Shown in pieces: positions 9,228 through 18,085 of a stretch of DNA of 64,000 nt (its first letter is position 1; every line of letters begins with the position of its first letter). Source of the DNA: Photobacterium chitinilyticum (GTDB lineage: Bacteria; Pseudomonadota; Gammaproteobacteria; Enterobacterales; Vibrionaceae); NCBI RefSeq assembly GCF_004104355.1, contig NZ_RJLM01000001.1, forward strand, positions 1,344,711 through 1,408,710, read 5' to 3'. Both the position numbers and the translations under genes were made by a program. A model generated the notes under the pieces. It saw only the letters and a program-made list of their open reading frames with translations. It did not search any database and had not been told where the DNA came from.

Positions 9228-10736
9228 ATGCTATATCCAATCCCTGGTACAGAACAGTCCACGGTTAAATATAAAGAAAAATATGACAACTATATTAATG
9301 GACAGTGGGTTTCACCTGTAAACGGTGAGTATTTTAACAATCACTCACCAGCTAATGGACAGTTGATTTGTAAAGTCGCTCGTTCTGATGCTGCTGATAT
9401 TGAGTTGGCATTAGATGCCGCACATAACGCAAAAGAAGCTTGGGCTAATACAAGTGTTACCGATCGTTCAAATATCTTGCTGAAAATTGCCGATCGTATT
9501 GAAGCACATAGTGAGTACCTTGCTATTGCCGAATGTTGGGAAAACGGCAAGCCAGTACGTGAAACTTTGGCCGCAGATTTACCTTTAGTTGTGGATCACT
9601 TCCGTTATTTTGCTGGCTGTATTCGTGCCCAGGAAGGCAGTGCCGCTGAACTCGACAGTACAACTGCATCTTATCATTTTCCAGAACCTGTAGGCGTTGT
9701 CGGCCAAATTATCCCATGGAACTTTCCTTTATTGATGGCTGCATGGAAATTGGCACCAGCAATGGCTGCTGGCTGTTGTGTCGTCCTTAAACCAGCAGAG
9801 CAGACACCTGTCTCTATTTTGCTGATGATGGAAATCATCGATGACCTGTTACCAGCAGGTGTTCTCAACATCGTTAACGGCTACGGCAAAGAAGCAGGTA
9901 ATGCATTGGCAACAAGCAAGCGAATTGCGAAGCTTGCCTTTACCGGTTCTACTGAAGTCGGTAACCATATCTTAAAATGCGCTGCTGATAATTTGATCCC
10001 GTCGACAGTTGAACTGGGCGGAAAATCACCGAATATCTTCTTTGAAGATATCTTTCAACATGAAGACAGCTACTTAGACAAATGTTTGGAAGCGGTGTTA
10101 CTTGCCTTCTTTAACCAAGGCGAAGTATGTACTTGTCCATCTCGCGTATTAATTCAAGAATCAATGTACGAGAAGTTTATGGATCGCTTGTTAGAGCGTC
10201 TTAAAACCGTCAAGCAAGGTAACCCGCTAGACACTGATACTCAAGTTGGCTCCCAAGTATCGAAAGAGCAGTTTGACAAGATTTTAAGCTACATTGAAAT
10301 TGGCAAGGCTGAAGGTGCTGAAGTTCTTGCTGGCGGCGAAGCGATTAATGAAGATGAAGGTTTTTATATCAAACCGACTATCTTGAAAGGTCATAACAAG
10401 ATGCGTATCTTCCAGGAGGAAATTTTCGGTCCAGTAATTGCCGTGACAACCTTCAAAGATGAAGCAGAAGCATTAGCCATAGCAAATGATACTGAGTACG
10501 GCTTAGGCGCTGGCGTGTGGACACGTGACACTAACAAAGCCTATCGCATGGGCCGCCGCATTGAGGCTGGTCGTGTATGGATTAACTGTTACCATGCATA
10601 CCCAGCTCATGCCGCTTTCGGTGGTTACAAAAAATCTGGTATTGGTAGAGAGACACACAAAATGATGCTGGATCATTATCAGAATACCAAGAACTTATTA
10701 GTAAGCTATAGTGAAAGCCCTCTAGGATTCTTTTAA
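9228..10736 (+). CDS. aldB: Aldehyde dehydrogenase, AldB/ExaC type
   Basis: This 502-aa cytoplasmic enzyme oxidises acetaldehyde and related aldehydes to acids with NAD(P)+. The hallmark residues are present: VELGGKSPN with the general-base glutamate (E262), [13 protein letters not shown] with the catalytic cysteine (C301), and EIFGPV near the C terminus. The GEVCTCPSR version of the active site and the C-terminal PLGFF are those of Escherichia coli AldB and Pseudomonas ExaC, not of betaine or succinate-semialdehyde dehydrogenases. The start has an AGGAT ribosome-binding site. The DUF779 gene that often follows this type is absent; a different small gene sits downstream. Confidence 0.93.
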   Translation: MLYPIPGTEQSTVKYKEKYDNYINGQWVSPVNGEYFNNHSPANGQLICKVARSDAADIELALDAAHNAKEAWANTSVTDRSNILLKIADRIEAHSEYLAIAECWENGKPVRETLAADLPLVVDHFRYFAGCIRAQEGSAAELDSTTASYHFPEPVGVVGQIIPWNFPLLMAAWKLAPAMAAGCCVVLKPAEQTPVSILLMMEIIDDLLPAGVLNIVNGYGKEAGNALATSKRIAKLAFTGSTEVGNHILKCAADNLIPSTVELGGKSPNIFFEDIFQHEDSYLDKCLEAVLLAFFNQGEVCTCPSRVLIQESMYEKFMDRLLERLKTVKQGNPLDTDTQVGSQVSKEQFDKILSYIEIGKAEGAEVLAGGEAINEDEGFYIKPTILKGHNKMRIFQEEIFGPVIAVTTFKDEAEALAIANDTEYGLGAGVWTRDTNKAYRMGRRIEAGRVWINCYHAYPAHAAFGGYKKSGIGRETHKMMLDHYQNTKNLLVSYSESPLGFF

Positions 10737-10762
10737 CTTAACCTCAGCTTAATTTTAACTTC

Positions 10763-10783
10763 CGGGCTGACAATGTCAGCCCG
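10763..10783 (+). terminator. Hairpin between aldB and the next small gene
   Basis: A perfect 9-base stem, CGGGCTGAC/GTCAGCCCG, with a 3-base loop starts 26 bases after the aldB stop. There is no U run, so it may be an attenuator or an mRNA-stabilising hairpin and not a full terminator. Confidence 0.55.
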
Positions 10784-10804
10784 ATATTATCCAGGGGATG
10801 ATAA

Positions 10805-11056
10805 ATGATAACTTTTACGGTCGACTCCATTAATAAAATATTGCCAATATTAATTAGTGAAACCAAGCAACCTGAAAACGGTTTTCTCTTTGATGATGGA
10901 GCAGAAACACATCGTGTTTTAGATTTAGAACCTAAAGTTGACTGTTTTGAATGCAACGGACAATATAGTTATGAAACTATTGGCTATATATTAAAGCTGG
11001 CTAATGACGTTAAGATGTCTTTTAAAGTTTGTGACGATAAAGTCGTCCTCTGCTAA
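10805..11056 (+). CDS. Small protein of unknown function
   Basis: This 83-aa acidic protein has four cysteines (DCFEC, KVCDD and the C-terminal residue) and no signal peptide or membrane segment. The start is well supported: AGGGG lies 9 bases before the ATG. It sits 68 bases after aldB, beyond a hairpin without a U run, so partial read-through from aldB is possible. The thiol peroxidase gene follows 56 bases later. I do not recognise the family. It does not show the Cys motif of DUF779, which commonly accompanies aldB. Confidence 0.65.
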   Translation: MITFTVDSINKILPILISETKQPENGFLFDDGAETHRVLDLEPKVDCFECNGQYSYETIGYILKLANDVKMSFKVCDDKVVLC

Positions 11057-11112
11057 AAGGTATGCTTGAGGGTAGTGACAGTATAACTAAAGTATAACTC
11101 TGTGTGTTTGTA

Positions 11113-11622
11113 ATGAATAATAATGTTCACGATAGTACCATTAATGTGTTGGGTGATTTTCCTAATGTAGGGCAAGTAACAAAAAAATTCACATTAACTA
11201 AGGATGATTTCGATACAATCACTCATTCTGATCTTTATGGAAAGAAGTGTATATTATTTTCCTTTCTATCTGTCGATATGCCTATTTGTGCCGAAAGTGT
11301 TCGGGAGTTTAATCGCCTTGCTTATAGGATGAAAGATGTTGAGGTTATCTGTATTTCGGTTGATACTCCTTTCACTCTTAACAGGTTCTGTCAAAGAGAA
11401 GGGCTCGATTATATCACTGCCGCTTCTTGTTTCAGTTCAAGTGAATTTTCATTGGATTTCGGCATTAAGATTGATAATCCGATGCTCTCTGGTTTCACAG
11501 CTCGTGCTGTATTCTGCTTAAATGAACACGGTTTAATCACTCATAGTCAAATTGTAGAAGATATAAACCAGCTACCTGACTATGAATCCGTAGTTTCAGC
11601 ATTACGCACATCCAATGATTGA
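11113..11622 (+). CDS. tpx: Thiol peroxidase (Tpx) family protein with altered active-site loop
   Basis: This protein of about 169 aa is a Tpx-type atypical 2-Cys peroxiredoxin, which reduces peroxides with thioredoxin. The peroxidatic cysteine is C59 in MPICAESVREFN, the resolving cysteine is C93 in NRFCQREGL, and the conserved arginine is R131 in FTARAV. The family loop normally reads DTxVC with an invariant threonine; here it reads DMPIC, so the threonine is replaced by methionine (codon ATG at 11278). I chose the ATG at 11113, which gives the usual N-terminal length; a GTG at 11104 in the same frame is possible. The gene may be co-transcribed with the small gene upstream. Whether it is still a fast peroxidase is uncertain. 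Confidence 0.82.
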   Translation: MNNNVHDSTINVLGDFPNVGQVTKKFTLTKDDFDTITHSDLYGKKCILFSFLSVDMPICAESVREFNRLAYRMKDVEVICISVDTPFTLNRFCQREGLDYITAASCFSSSEFSLDFGIKIDNPMLSGFTARAVFCLNEHGLITHSQIVEDINQLPDYESVVSALRTSND

Positions 11623-11734
11623 TGCTATAAACAAGCAAAACCCTGATAGCAATATAAAGCTCTCCTGTTTGCGTCCAAGCAAGGCTTGTTCGAGAACTCA
11701 TCGAGTGCAGGGCGCACATAAATTCAACACATAC

Positions 11735-11764
11735 AAAAAAGCCCCAGCATTTCTGCTGAGGCTT
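11735..11764 (-). terminator. Rho-independent terminator of the tRNA operon
   Basis: Read on the minus strand, a stem AAGCC-CAGCA/TGCTG-GGCTT (one mismatch) is followed by six T residues. It lies just downstream of tRNA-Asp and closes the tRNA-Ser/tRNA-Asp transcript. Confidence 0.85.
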
Positions 11765-11772
11765 CGTTGTGT

Positions 11773-11849
11773 TGGCGGAGCGGACGGGACTCGAACCCGC
11801 GACCCCCGGCGTGACAGGCCGGTATTCTAACCAACTGAACTACCGCTCC
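11773..11849 (-). tRNA. tRNA-Asp (GTC)
   Basis: The minus strand reads GGAGCGGTAGTTCAGTTGGT at its 5' end, and the anticodon loop CTGTCAC gives anticodon GTC. The T-arm GGTTCGAGTCC, the acceptor GGAGCGG/CCGCTCC and an encoded CCA are present. The length is 77 bases including CCA. It is the second gene of the two-tRNA transcript. Confidence 0.97.
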
Positions 11850-11890
11850 AATTCTGTATGATGCTCAAAACAAATCAAACATCTAGAATG

Positions 11891-11981
11891 TGGCGGAGAG
11901 ATAGGGATTTGAACCCTAGATACGCTACAAACGTATGCCGGTTTTCAAGACCGGTGCTTTCAACCACTCAGCCATCTCTCC
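11891..11981 (-). tRNA. tRNA-Ser (TGA)
   Basis: The minus strand starts GGAGAGATGGCTGAGTGG. The anticodon loop CTTGAAA gives anticodon TGA, and the long variable arm expected of a class II tRNA is present. The gene ends in an encoded CCA. The length is 91 bases. It is the first gene of the transcript, 41 bases before tRNA-Asp. Confidence 0.97.
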
Positions 11982-11994
11982 GTAAGTGCGGTGA

Positions 11995-12023
11995 ATAATA
12001 CGGATTTCAGAATTTCCTGTAAA
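11995..12023 (-). promoter_or_regulatory. Sigma-70 promoter of the tRNA-Ser/tRNA-Asp operon
   Basis: On the minus strand a TTTACA -35 box (12018-12023) and a TATTAT -10 box (11995-12000) are separated by exactly 17 bases. The -10 box lies 13 bases upstream of the mature 5' end of tRNA-Ser. The region further upstream is A/T-rich, like an UP element. Confidence 0.8.
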
Positions 12024-12306
12024 GTCTTTTTTGACAAAAAAATGACAACAGATCAAAGTGAGCACAAACAGTTGATATTATGGCAGTTAACGACTTAATA
12101 TTGCTGAAATATCACACAATAAAAAACAATCACCGCAGTACTCTATTCCACTCGACAACCACTGACTAAGTAAATTATTGGCTCTAGACCTCAAATTCGG
12201 AAAAAAAACGCCGTATGCCTATACTTTTATTTGATATTTCACTTAAATATGACATTTTCTATGATTCCATAGAAATGAAATACTTTTACTGCGAGTTATA
12301 AGCACC
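12024..12306. other. Intergenic region between the tRNA promoter and the SPOR gene
   Basis: About 280 bases of AT-rich DNA carry no coding frame and no recognised RNA. They contain the divergent upstream sequences of the tRNA operon and of the gene at 12307. No strong ribosome-binding site precedes 12307. Confidence 0.45.
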
Positions 12307-13251
12307 ATGATCTGTCAGAAAAAAATACGGCCTCCACTCTGGCTTTTACTCGCCCTTGCTCCCCTTTTTTCATCTAACAGCTATGCATCTGACCCAAACT
12401 CGACAACTTGCAGGGTAGAGAAAGTTGAATCTGGTTGGCGGTACCTTAACCCTCAGTGTGACATTGGCAACGGATTATGGGGACGTAAACCCAAACATGG
12501 TGACAGCAGCTTTTGGGTACAATGCCATTATGGTCAGTCTTTGCCCAATCAAACTGCCACAACAACGATCAACAAACTGTTTCAGGGAAATAGTTACCTA
12601 ATCCCCGACAACGGCAAGTCCCGCTGCTTAATTGGTCCCTTTCAGAACCATGAACAAGCACGAACAGCCAAAGATCAGCTTGCTCGCCATAAACTTGGTG
12701 AAACGTTTATTCGCCAAACTCGTTCACAAGTCACTATTCCCGGCCAAGTAAGCACGAGCCGCTCTTCTCGGCCACAAGAGAAGAAGCCATCTCAGCCAGC
12801 CCAAGAACGAAAGGTAAAAAAGAGCAAAGAGAGCACTACCAAGAGCACTCTGGTTGAAAACAGGGTTGTATTAAACTCCATCATCTACTCTTTTACCTTT
12901 AACAACCTAAAGTACCATTTACCAAGAAACATCAACTCTACTCAGGAGATGCCACCGATGTTCGTTCGTGAACACGGGGAATATTGGTCAAAGGTAAACT
13001 TCGCAACGGCTAAAAACTGGTGTCAACGATACGGGCTAAGATTGCCAACGTCAGCAGAACTAAAAGAGCTCCAGACCCGCGGGCAACATTTTCTTCTCCG
13101 TAACAACTGGCCAATCAAGTCCAGTTACTGGAGCAATACGATTAGTGTTTACTCAGGTGAAATCGAAACCTTAAACCTTCGTAGCGGACAACGGGATGAA
13201 TATCGGCCTCTTGCTTTGCTGTATACGACCTGTGTGATAGCAACTAACTAA
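12307..13251 (+). CDS. Exported SPOR-domain protein with DUF1566-like C terminus
   Basis: This 314-aa protein has a signal peptide (1-27, ending SYA), a region resembling the SPOR peptidoglycan-binding fold (about 68-138, including SRCLIGPFQNHEQARTAKDQ), a Lys/Ser/Gln-rich linker (about 140-185) and a C-terminal domain (about 220-312). That last domain has the pattern ATAKNWCQRYGLRLPTSAEL ... SYWSNT found in DUF1566 and formylglycine-generating-enzyme-like folds. SPOR domains bind denuded glycan strands at division sites, so a periplasmic cell-envelope role is likely. The start lacks a strong ribosome-binding site. The exact function is unknown. Confidence 0.72.
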   Translation: MICQKKIRPPLWLLLALAPLFSSNSYASDPNSTTCRVEKVESGWRYLNPQCDIGNGLWGRKPKHGDSSFWVQCHYGQSLPNQTATTTINKLFQGNSYLIPDNGKSRCLIGPFQNHEQARTAKDQLARHKLGETFIRQTRSQVTIPGQVSTSRSSRPQEKKPSQPAQERKVKKSKESTTKSTLVENRVVLNSIIYSFTFNNLKYHLPRNINSTQEMPPMFVREHGEYWSKVNFATAKNWCQRYGLRLPTSAELKELQTRGQHFLLRNNWPIKSSYWSNTISVYSGEIETLNLRSGQRDEYRPLALLYTTCVIATN

Positions 13252-13265
13252 ACCCCTCTTAAATG

Positions 13266-13293
13266 GGCCGCGTCCTTCCTTGACGACGTGGCC
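13266..13293 (+). terminator. Probable terminator after the SPOR gene
   Basis: A GC-rich 9-base stem, GGCCGCGTC/GACGTGGCC (one G-U pair), lies 15 bases after the stop codon. The downstream T tract is poor (TATTCG), so termination strength is uncertain. Confidence 0.5.
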
Positions 13294-13504
13294 TATTCGA
13301 ACGGCTAGCCACCAGCTACTTCCTCCTCCCCCGATTTCTTACCCCCCCCATTGTCCAGAACTGAAATAAAAGTCGATTACTAGAAGATTTACAATCTATT
13401 CCTATACTGAATATTGATACGAATTGCATAGATTTATTGAACCTACATAAGAAATAATTCTCGTAATTTTGTTTTATCCTCATTTGGAACGACGGGACAT
13501 AACT

Positions 13505-14716
13505 ATGAAGCAAACACTAAAGTTATCTCTGGCCATTTCGATTCTGGCACTAATACTCACAGGCTGCGACAGTAATAGTGCTCAGGACAAAGAACTGATC
13601 AAATCGCTAGAAGCTAAAATCCAGACCCTCGAAAAACAACTAGAACAAGTTGAACCTGAACAGCTCACAACAGCTGCAGGAAACGTCGATGCTAGCGCTT
13701 TAGAAGACAAAATTGCCAGCCTCGAGAAACAACTTTCCAGTAACAAAACTACCACCGAACAATCTGGAGGCACCCTTGATAAGGTAAAAAAACAAGGCTA
13801 CGTCCAATGCGGGGTGAGCACTGGCTTACCCGGTTTTTCTAACCCTAATGCAAACGGCGAGTGGGAAGGATTAGATGTAGAGTTCTGTCAGGCCGTTGCC
13901 GCAGCCACGATTGGCGATAAAACAAAAGTAAAATATATCCCGCTAACCACAAAAGAACGTTTTACTGCCCTTCAATCAGGTGAAGTTGACCTGTTAGTCC
14001 GAAATACAACTTGGACCCTCCACCGTGATACCGCGTTGGGAGTAATTTTTGCTGGCGTGAATTACTATGATGGGCAAGGTTTTATGGTTAAGAAAAATCT
14101 TGGTATTTCCAGTGCTACAGAGCTTGATGGTAAATCGGTGTGTGTCCAGTCTGGTACGACAACAGAACTGAACCTTGCCGACTATTTCCGCTTTCGCGAG
14201 ATGAAGTACACGCCAGTCGTATTTGATACAGAAGACAAAACCGTTAACGGTTTCAAGACCGGCCAGTGTGATGTGATGACTACCGATCAGTCAGCACTTT
14301 ATGCACACCGGTTAGGCATGGATGATCCAGACTCTGTTATTGTACTACCCGAACTTATTTCCAAAGAGCCACTTGGACCAGCGGTTCGCCAAGGGGATGA
14401 TCAATGGTTCAACATCGTCAAGTGGACCCTCTATACCATGTTACATGCCGAAGATTTAGGGGTCTCCTCTATCAGCGTTGATGATATGAAAAACTCGAAT
14501 GATCCAAATATTCGTCGCCTCATTGGATTAGACGGCCCGAAAGGAAAAGGACTCGGCCTAAATGATGACTGGAGTTTCCAGGTGATCAAGCAAGTCGGTA
14601 ACTACAGCGAAAGTTTTGAGCGCACTGTCGGTATGAGCTCCCCGCTCAAGGTAAGACGTGATGTGAATGCACTTTGGCGTGATGGCGGTATTCAGTACGC
14701 TCCACCAATTCGATAA
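13505..14716 (+). CDS. AapJ/BztA-like general amino-acid-binding protein, lipid-anchored, orphan
   Basis: This 403-aa protein is the solute-binding component typical of general L-amino-acid ABC importers (AapJ/BztA), recognisable from GTLDKVKKQGYVQCGVSTG, GFSNPNANGEWEGLDVEFC and QSGEVDLLVRNTTWT. The ATG at 13505 starts a lipoprotein signal (SILALILTGC, Cys21). The residue after the cysteine is aspartate, the classic inner-membrane retention signal. Between the lipid anchor and the binding domain lies a charged heptad-rich segment (about 28-90; LEAKIQTLEKQLEQ, EDKIASLEKQL) likely to form a coiled coil, which is unusual for the family. No permease or ATPase gene (aapQMP) is adjacent. It may feed a transporter encoded elsewhere or act as a sensor partner. 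Confidence 0.85.
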   Translation: MKQTLKLSLAISILALILTGCDSNSAQDKELIKSLEAKIQTLEKQLEQVEPEQLTTAAGNVDASALEDKIASLEKQLSSNKTTTEQSGGTLDKVKKQGYVQCGVSTGLPGFSNPNANGEWEGLDVEFCQAVAAATIGDKTKVKYIPLTTKERFTALQSGEVDLLVRNTTWTLHRDTALGVIFAGVNYYDGQGFMVKKNLGISSATELDGKSVCVQSGTTTELNLADYFRFREMKYTPVVFDTEDKTVNGFKTGQCDVMTTDQSALYAHRLGMDDPDSVIVLPELISKEPLGPAVRQGDDQWFNIVKWTLYTMLHAEDLGVSSISVDDMKNSNDPNIRRLIGLDGPKGKGLGLNDDWSFQVIKQVGNYSESFERTVGMSSPLKVRRDVNALWRDGGIQYAPPIR

Positions 14717-15085
14717 CCTCCGCCACAAAATATCAAGGGGGGATCAATCTCCCCTGCTCAATCAACATAAAGTTAATACCAACAGCAAACCTTGTGACCT
14801 AAATCCGACAACCCAACTCTCCTCTACTCCAAACGCTGCCAAAACCGCCAGCTCACACAGTACTATTTACCAATTATGTGAGCCAACTAGGAGTTGAAAC
14901 ATTAATTTACAACTTAGAGAACCAAGATAATGAATTGTTAAGTATTATCTGTGTCAACTACTTACAGCAGGCGTATAGCAATAAGTATTCCCTTAAATGT
15001 GTATTGATGACTTGCATTTATAAGCGAATACCCCAATATATGTCATATCAGCTATCACCATAACTAACCCTGAGGGGAGTGTTTT
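14717..15085. other. Intergenic region upstream of yccA
   Basis: About 370 bases hold no coding frame I can support; the short frames at 14667-14897 and 14878-15063 lack ribosome-binding sites. The strong GAGGGGAG ribosome-binding site of yccA is at 15070-15077. Confidence 0.45.
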
Positions 15086-15751
15086 ATGAACGATCGTATT
15101 GTCAATCGTGGCTCAGCTTACGAAAGCGTACTTTCAACTAACAAAGTTCTACGCAATACATATTTTCTTCTATCGCTAACCCTTGTTTGGTCAGCTGTAG
15201 TTGCAGGCTCCGCGATGGCAATGAACCTTCCGCACCCAGGCCTGATTATTACTTTAGTTGGCTTTTACGGCCTGATGTTCCTGACGGAAAAGAACCGTGA
15301 CAGCGGTTTAGGTATCGTCTTTACGTTCGCTCTTACTGGCTTCATGGGGTATACCCTTGGACCGATTCTGAACATGTACATCGGTGCTGGTATGGGCCAT
15401 GCCATTATTCCTGCACTAGGCGGTACAGCATTAACCTTTATGGCATGTTCGGCTTACGCATTAACAACCAAGCGTGATCTATCGTTCCTTGGCGGAATGA
15501 TCCTTGCTGGCTTCGTTGCTATTGTGGTGGCAGTTATTGCTAATATCTTCCTGCAGATGCCAATGCTTTCACTAGCTATTAGCGGTATGTTCGTACTATT
15601 CTCATCGGCAGCAATATTGCTGACCACCCAGAACATCGTTCGTGGTGGTGAAACGAACTACATCTCTGCAACAGTGACCCTGTATGTATCTATCTACAAC
15701 CTATTCCTGAGTCTGCTTCAGATCCTCGGTATCATGGGTGGTGATGATTAA
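15086..15751 (+). CDS. yccA: Bax inhibitor-1/YccA family inner-membrane protein
   Basis: This 221-aa protein has seven predicted membrane segments and an N-terminal cytoplasmic stretch (SAYESVLSTNKVLRNTY) typical of YccA. In E. coli, YccA binds FtsH and inhibits degradation of jammed SecY. The family pattern GTALTFMACSAYALTTKRDL and the acidic C terminus (GIMGGDD) are present. A strong GAGGGGAG ribosome-binding site precedes the ATG. The next genes, tusE and acyP, are also its neighbours in E. coli, which supports the assignment. It has its own terminator. Confidence 0.92.
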   Translation: MNDRIVNRGSAYESVLSTNKVLRNTYFLLSLTLVWSAVVAGSAMAMNLPHPGLIITLVGFYGLMFLTEKNRDSGLGIVFTFALTGFMGYTLGPILNMYIGAGMGHAIIPALGGTALTFMACSAYALTTKRDLSFLGGMILAGFVAIVVAVIANIFLQMPMLSLAISGMFVLFSSAAILLTTQNIVRGGETNYISATVTLYVSIYNLFLSLLQILGIMGGDD

Positions 15752-15771
15752 TCATTGCGATTAATTCGTTG

Positions 15772-15801
15772 AAAAAAAGCGCCTTGAAAGGCGCTTTTTT
15801 A
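15772..15801 (+). terminator. Rho-independent terminator after yccA
   Basis: The stem AAAGCGCCTT/AAGGCGCTTT has a tight loop and ends in six Ts, about 20 bases past the stop. Confidence 0.92.
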
Positions 15802-15888
15802 TTATCTCAGCTCACCAATTGATACTTTTACTTGCAGCCTTATGCCTTAATCACTATTCTTGCCCCGTTCAAAATATCGAGGCACACC

Positions 15889-16218
15889 ATGCTTGAATTT
15901 GAAGGCAAACAAATCGAAACAGACGCTCATGGCTATCTGAAAAATATTGATGACTGGTCAGTTGAGCTTGTTCCCCTTCTTGCTGACGAAGAAGGAATTG
16001 AGCTTAGCGAAGCACATTGGGAAGTAGTTCACTTCGTACGTGATTTCTACAAAGAGTTTAATACCTCTCCGGCCATTCGCATGCTAGTTAAAGCGATGGC
16101 TAAAAAATACGGCGAAGAAAAGGGCAGCTCACGCTACCTGTATAAGCTTTTTCCTAAAGGGCCGGCAAAGCAAGCCACCAAGCTAGCTGGGCTACCCAAG
16201 CCAGTTAAATGCATCTAA
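15889..16218 (+). CDS. tusE: Sulfur relay protein TusE/DsrC family
   Basis: This 109-aa cytoplasmic protein accepts sulfur from the TusBCD complex and passes it to MnmA for 2-thiolation of tRNA wobble uridine. The conserved penultimate cysteine in the C-terminal PKPVKCI carries the persulfide. The family core is present ([52 protein letters not shown]). I chose the ATG at 15889, preceded by GAGG, because it gives the family's standard length; the upstream 19 codons have no support. The single terminal cysteine fits TusE and not the two-cysteine DsrC of sulfate reducers. Confidence 0.93.
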   Translation: MLEFEGKQIETDAHGYLKNIDDWSVELVPLLADEEGIELSEAHWEVVHFVRDFYKEFNTSPAIRMLVKAMAKKYGEEKGSSRYLYKLFPKGPAKQATKLAGLPKPVKCI

Positions 16219-16242
16219 ACCAATAATGCTGGTGACTAGATC

Positions 16243-16292
16243 CTGGCACCTAGAGCCAGAGCTTTCAGTTCTAGGTTCTAGGTTCTAGCTCT
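16243..16292. repeat. TTCTAGG heptamer repeats inside hairpins
   Basis: Between the convergent tusE and acyP genes, TTCTAGG occurs twice in tandem, followed by a third partial copy TTCTAGC (16269-16289). It is preceded by a small hairpin CTGGC/GCCAG (16243-16259). The repeats are enclosed by AGAGCT/AGCTCT (16258-16292). The segment may serve as a bidirectional transcription stop, or be a short member of a dispersed intergenic repeat family. Confidence 0.6.
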
Positions 16293-16320
16293 ACATAATT
16301 TCAAAGCCATCAATATGACG

Positions 16321-16563
16321 CTACTCAATCTCTTCAGCTTCCACGCTGTCCACTCTTGAGGTTCTCGGACCTGTATTCAACCAATGCAATAACTGGCTCA
16401 CCTTTTCTTCGTGGCCGCAGGCCAATACCTCAACACTGCCATCGGGTAAATTCTTCGCATAACCCGTAAGCCCGCACTTTAGCCCTTCATGTGCAGTATG
16501 AAACCTAAATCCAACTCCCTGCACCATTCCCTTGATCATAGCTTTTACACAAATTTGCGACAT
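16321..16563 (-). CDS. acyP: Acylphosphatase
   Basis: This 80-aa enzyme hydrolyses acyl phosphates. The signature is intact: KGMVQGVGFRFHT holds the phosphate-binding loop and catalytic arginine, and GYAKNLPDGSVEV holds the catalytic asparagine. It is about ten residues shorter than the usual 90 but complete through the fold. It faces tusE tail to tail; in E. coli the orthologue yccX is also next to tusE. It is transcribed away from the MCP gene. Confidence 0.93.
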   Translation of the reverse strand: MSQICVKAMIKGMVQGVGFRFHTAHEGLKCGLTGYAKNLPDGSVEVLACGHEEKVSQLLHWLNTGPRTSRVDSVEAEEIE

Positions 16564-16661
16564 GGATCACCTCAAGAATTTCCTAACTATCCCGATAAAT
16601 GCTTAGTATGCGCTTTATCAATAAGCCGCGGTATACCACCAGCTAAACATAGGATGCCCTA

Positions 16662-18062
16662 ATGAAAGAAGTTGCCTTTCGATGGATCGATAAGTATCTC
16701 ATTCATATAACAATACAAGAAAAATTTTATATTCTCTTCCTGCTTCCAATCGTTGCAGTTCTAAGTATCAGTGCAATTTTAGTTGATGCCGCAGGTGAAC
16801 AACGTATTGAAATCACGACTAATCAACTAAACTCAACCGCTGCATTGTTGTCTGAGTACAAGGTTAGCCAATCTGATGCTTCCACCTTGCTCGCCAAAAC
16901 CGATCTCCAAATCGGCAGTGCCGAACTGTCGACTGTGGTACCGGGTATGAATTACTCAATCACCACCAATGGCATACCTAACCTTTTCAACTACCTATCT
17001 CCCGCTCAAATCAGCATAATAGCCATTATACTGATTGTTGTTCTGGTTGCTGTGTACTACATCATGAGCTTCATTGGCGGTGCTATGTTCACGACCAACA
17101 AAGCTTTGCAAGCGCTCGCTGATGGTGATTTAACCAATCGCCTCAATTTCTTCAAAGTCCGTGACGAATTTAGCACTCTCGCAATCACAATTGACCGTGT
17201 TAGCAAAAGAGAACAAAAACTGGTTCAGGCAACACAGCAGGCAACCGCCTTGATGCAGCAAATCAGCAGCGATCTACGTCAGCGTAGTCATGAAAGTGAG
17301 TCACTTTCTTCTGAACAGCAGCAGCACTTGGACTCTCTGGCCAGTGCCACCGAAGAAATGGCGACATCAATCCGTGAAGTGGCAACCCATGCTCATGAAA
17401 CCTCGGAGCAAACACGAGAAGCTCAACAAGTCTCTGAAAACGGCCGAGCTCAGGTAAATCAAACTCGTTCAGCCATTTCAGGGCTAAGCTCCGATATCAG
17501 TCAGGCATCTGATGCCGTCACTGAACTGGATAGCAATGCGGCGAAAATCGATGATGTTGTGACAACCATCAATGGCATATCAGAACAAACCAACCTACTC
17601 GCACTTAACGCAGCCATCGAAGCTGCTCGTGCCGGCGAGCAAGGTCGAGGCTTCGCAGTCGTTGCCGATGAAGTTCGAACGCTGGCGGGCCGAACACAAA
17701 GCGCTACAGTCGAAATCCAGCAAATGATCGAATCCCTGCAGCAAAACAGCCAACAGCTCATGGGGGTGATGAAGAACACGGTTGAGAATGCCAGTAGCAG
17801 CGAACAGCTCATGGACTCTGTTGACAGTGAAATCAATCAGATCACCGAACGTAACCAGCTCATCTCTGACCGCAGTACCGAGATCGCAGCCGCCGCTGAG
17901 CAGCAAGGAGCTGTCGCTGACAATATCGCGACCAGCGTCGAGCAAGTTCGCTCCCAGTCAAGCCAGATTTGTAACGTGATAACCCAGTCGGCCAATCAAA
18001 TAGAACGATTGAACCGACAAGCCGAAGAGCTTGAATCATTAATGAGTGGTCTTAAAGCTTAA
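16662..18062 (+). CDS. Methyl-accepting chemotaxis protein with small periplasmic domain
   Basis: This 466-aa chemoreceptor has two transmembrane helices (about 22-41 and 116-138) flanking a short periplasmic loop of about 75 residues, too small for a dCache domain. A HAMP segment (about 140-190) and a long cytoplasmic signalling coiled coil follow. The hairpin tip that binds CheA/CheW is well conserved ([33 protein letters not shown]). No C-terminal NWETF-type pentapeptide for CheR/CheB docking is seen; the protein ends SLMSGLKA. It sits between acyP and rlmI, which are usually closer, so it looks inserted into a conserved block. The ligand is unknown. Confidence 0.9.
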   Translation: MKEVAFRWIDKYLIHITIQEKFYILFLLPIVAVLSISAILVDAAGEQRIEITTNQLNSTAALLSEYKVSQSDASTLLAKTDLQIGSAELSTVVPGMNYSITTNGIPNLFNYLSPAQISIIAIILIVVLVAVYYIMSFIGGAMFTTNKALQALADGDLTNRLNFFKVRDEFSTLAITIDRVSKREQKLVQATQQATALMQQISSDLRQRSHESESLSSEQQQHLDSLASATEEMATSIREVATHAHETSEQTREAQQVSENGRAQVNQTRSAISGLSSDISQASDAVTELDSNAAKIDDVVTTINGISEQTNLLALNAAIEAARAGEQGRGFAVVADEVRTLAGRTQSATVEIQQMIESLQQNSQQLMGVMKNTVENASSSEQLMDSVDSEINQITERNQLISDRSTEIAAAAEQQGAVADNIATSVEQVRSQSSQICNVITQSANQIERLNRQAEELESLMSGLKA

Positions 18063-18085
18063 ATTAATACTCTGTGGCGATCTCA

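Noticed and set aside
10805-11056. DUF779 protein, the usual aldB neighbour
   Set aside because: The characteristic glycine/cysteine-rich motif of DUF779 is absent and the protein is shorter, so I left it as unknown.
11615-11830. Plus-strand 71-codon frame crossing the tRNA-Asp gene (contains GADGTRTRDPRRDR)
   Set aside because: This peptide is the well-known false translation of a tRNA gene on the opposite strand. The tRNA structure explains the sequence fully.
11773-11981. tRNA genes as an integration site for a genomic island
   Set aside because: No integrase gene and no repeated tRNA 3' end were found on either side within the window.
16269-16289. TTCTAGG units considered as a CRISPR-like or direct repeat array
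   Set aside because: The units are only 7 bases with no spacers; no CRISPR array or cas genes occur anywhere in the window.
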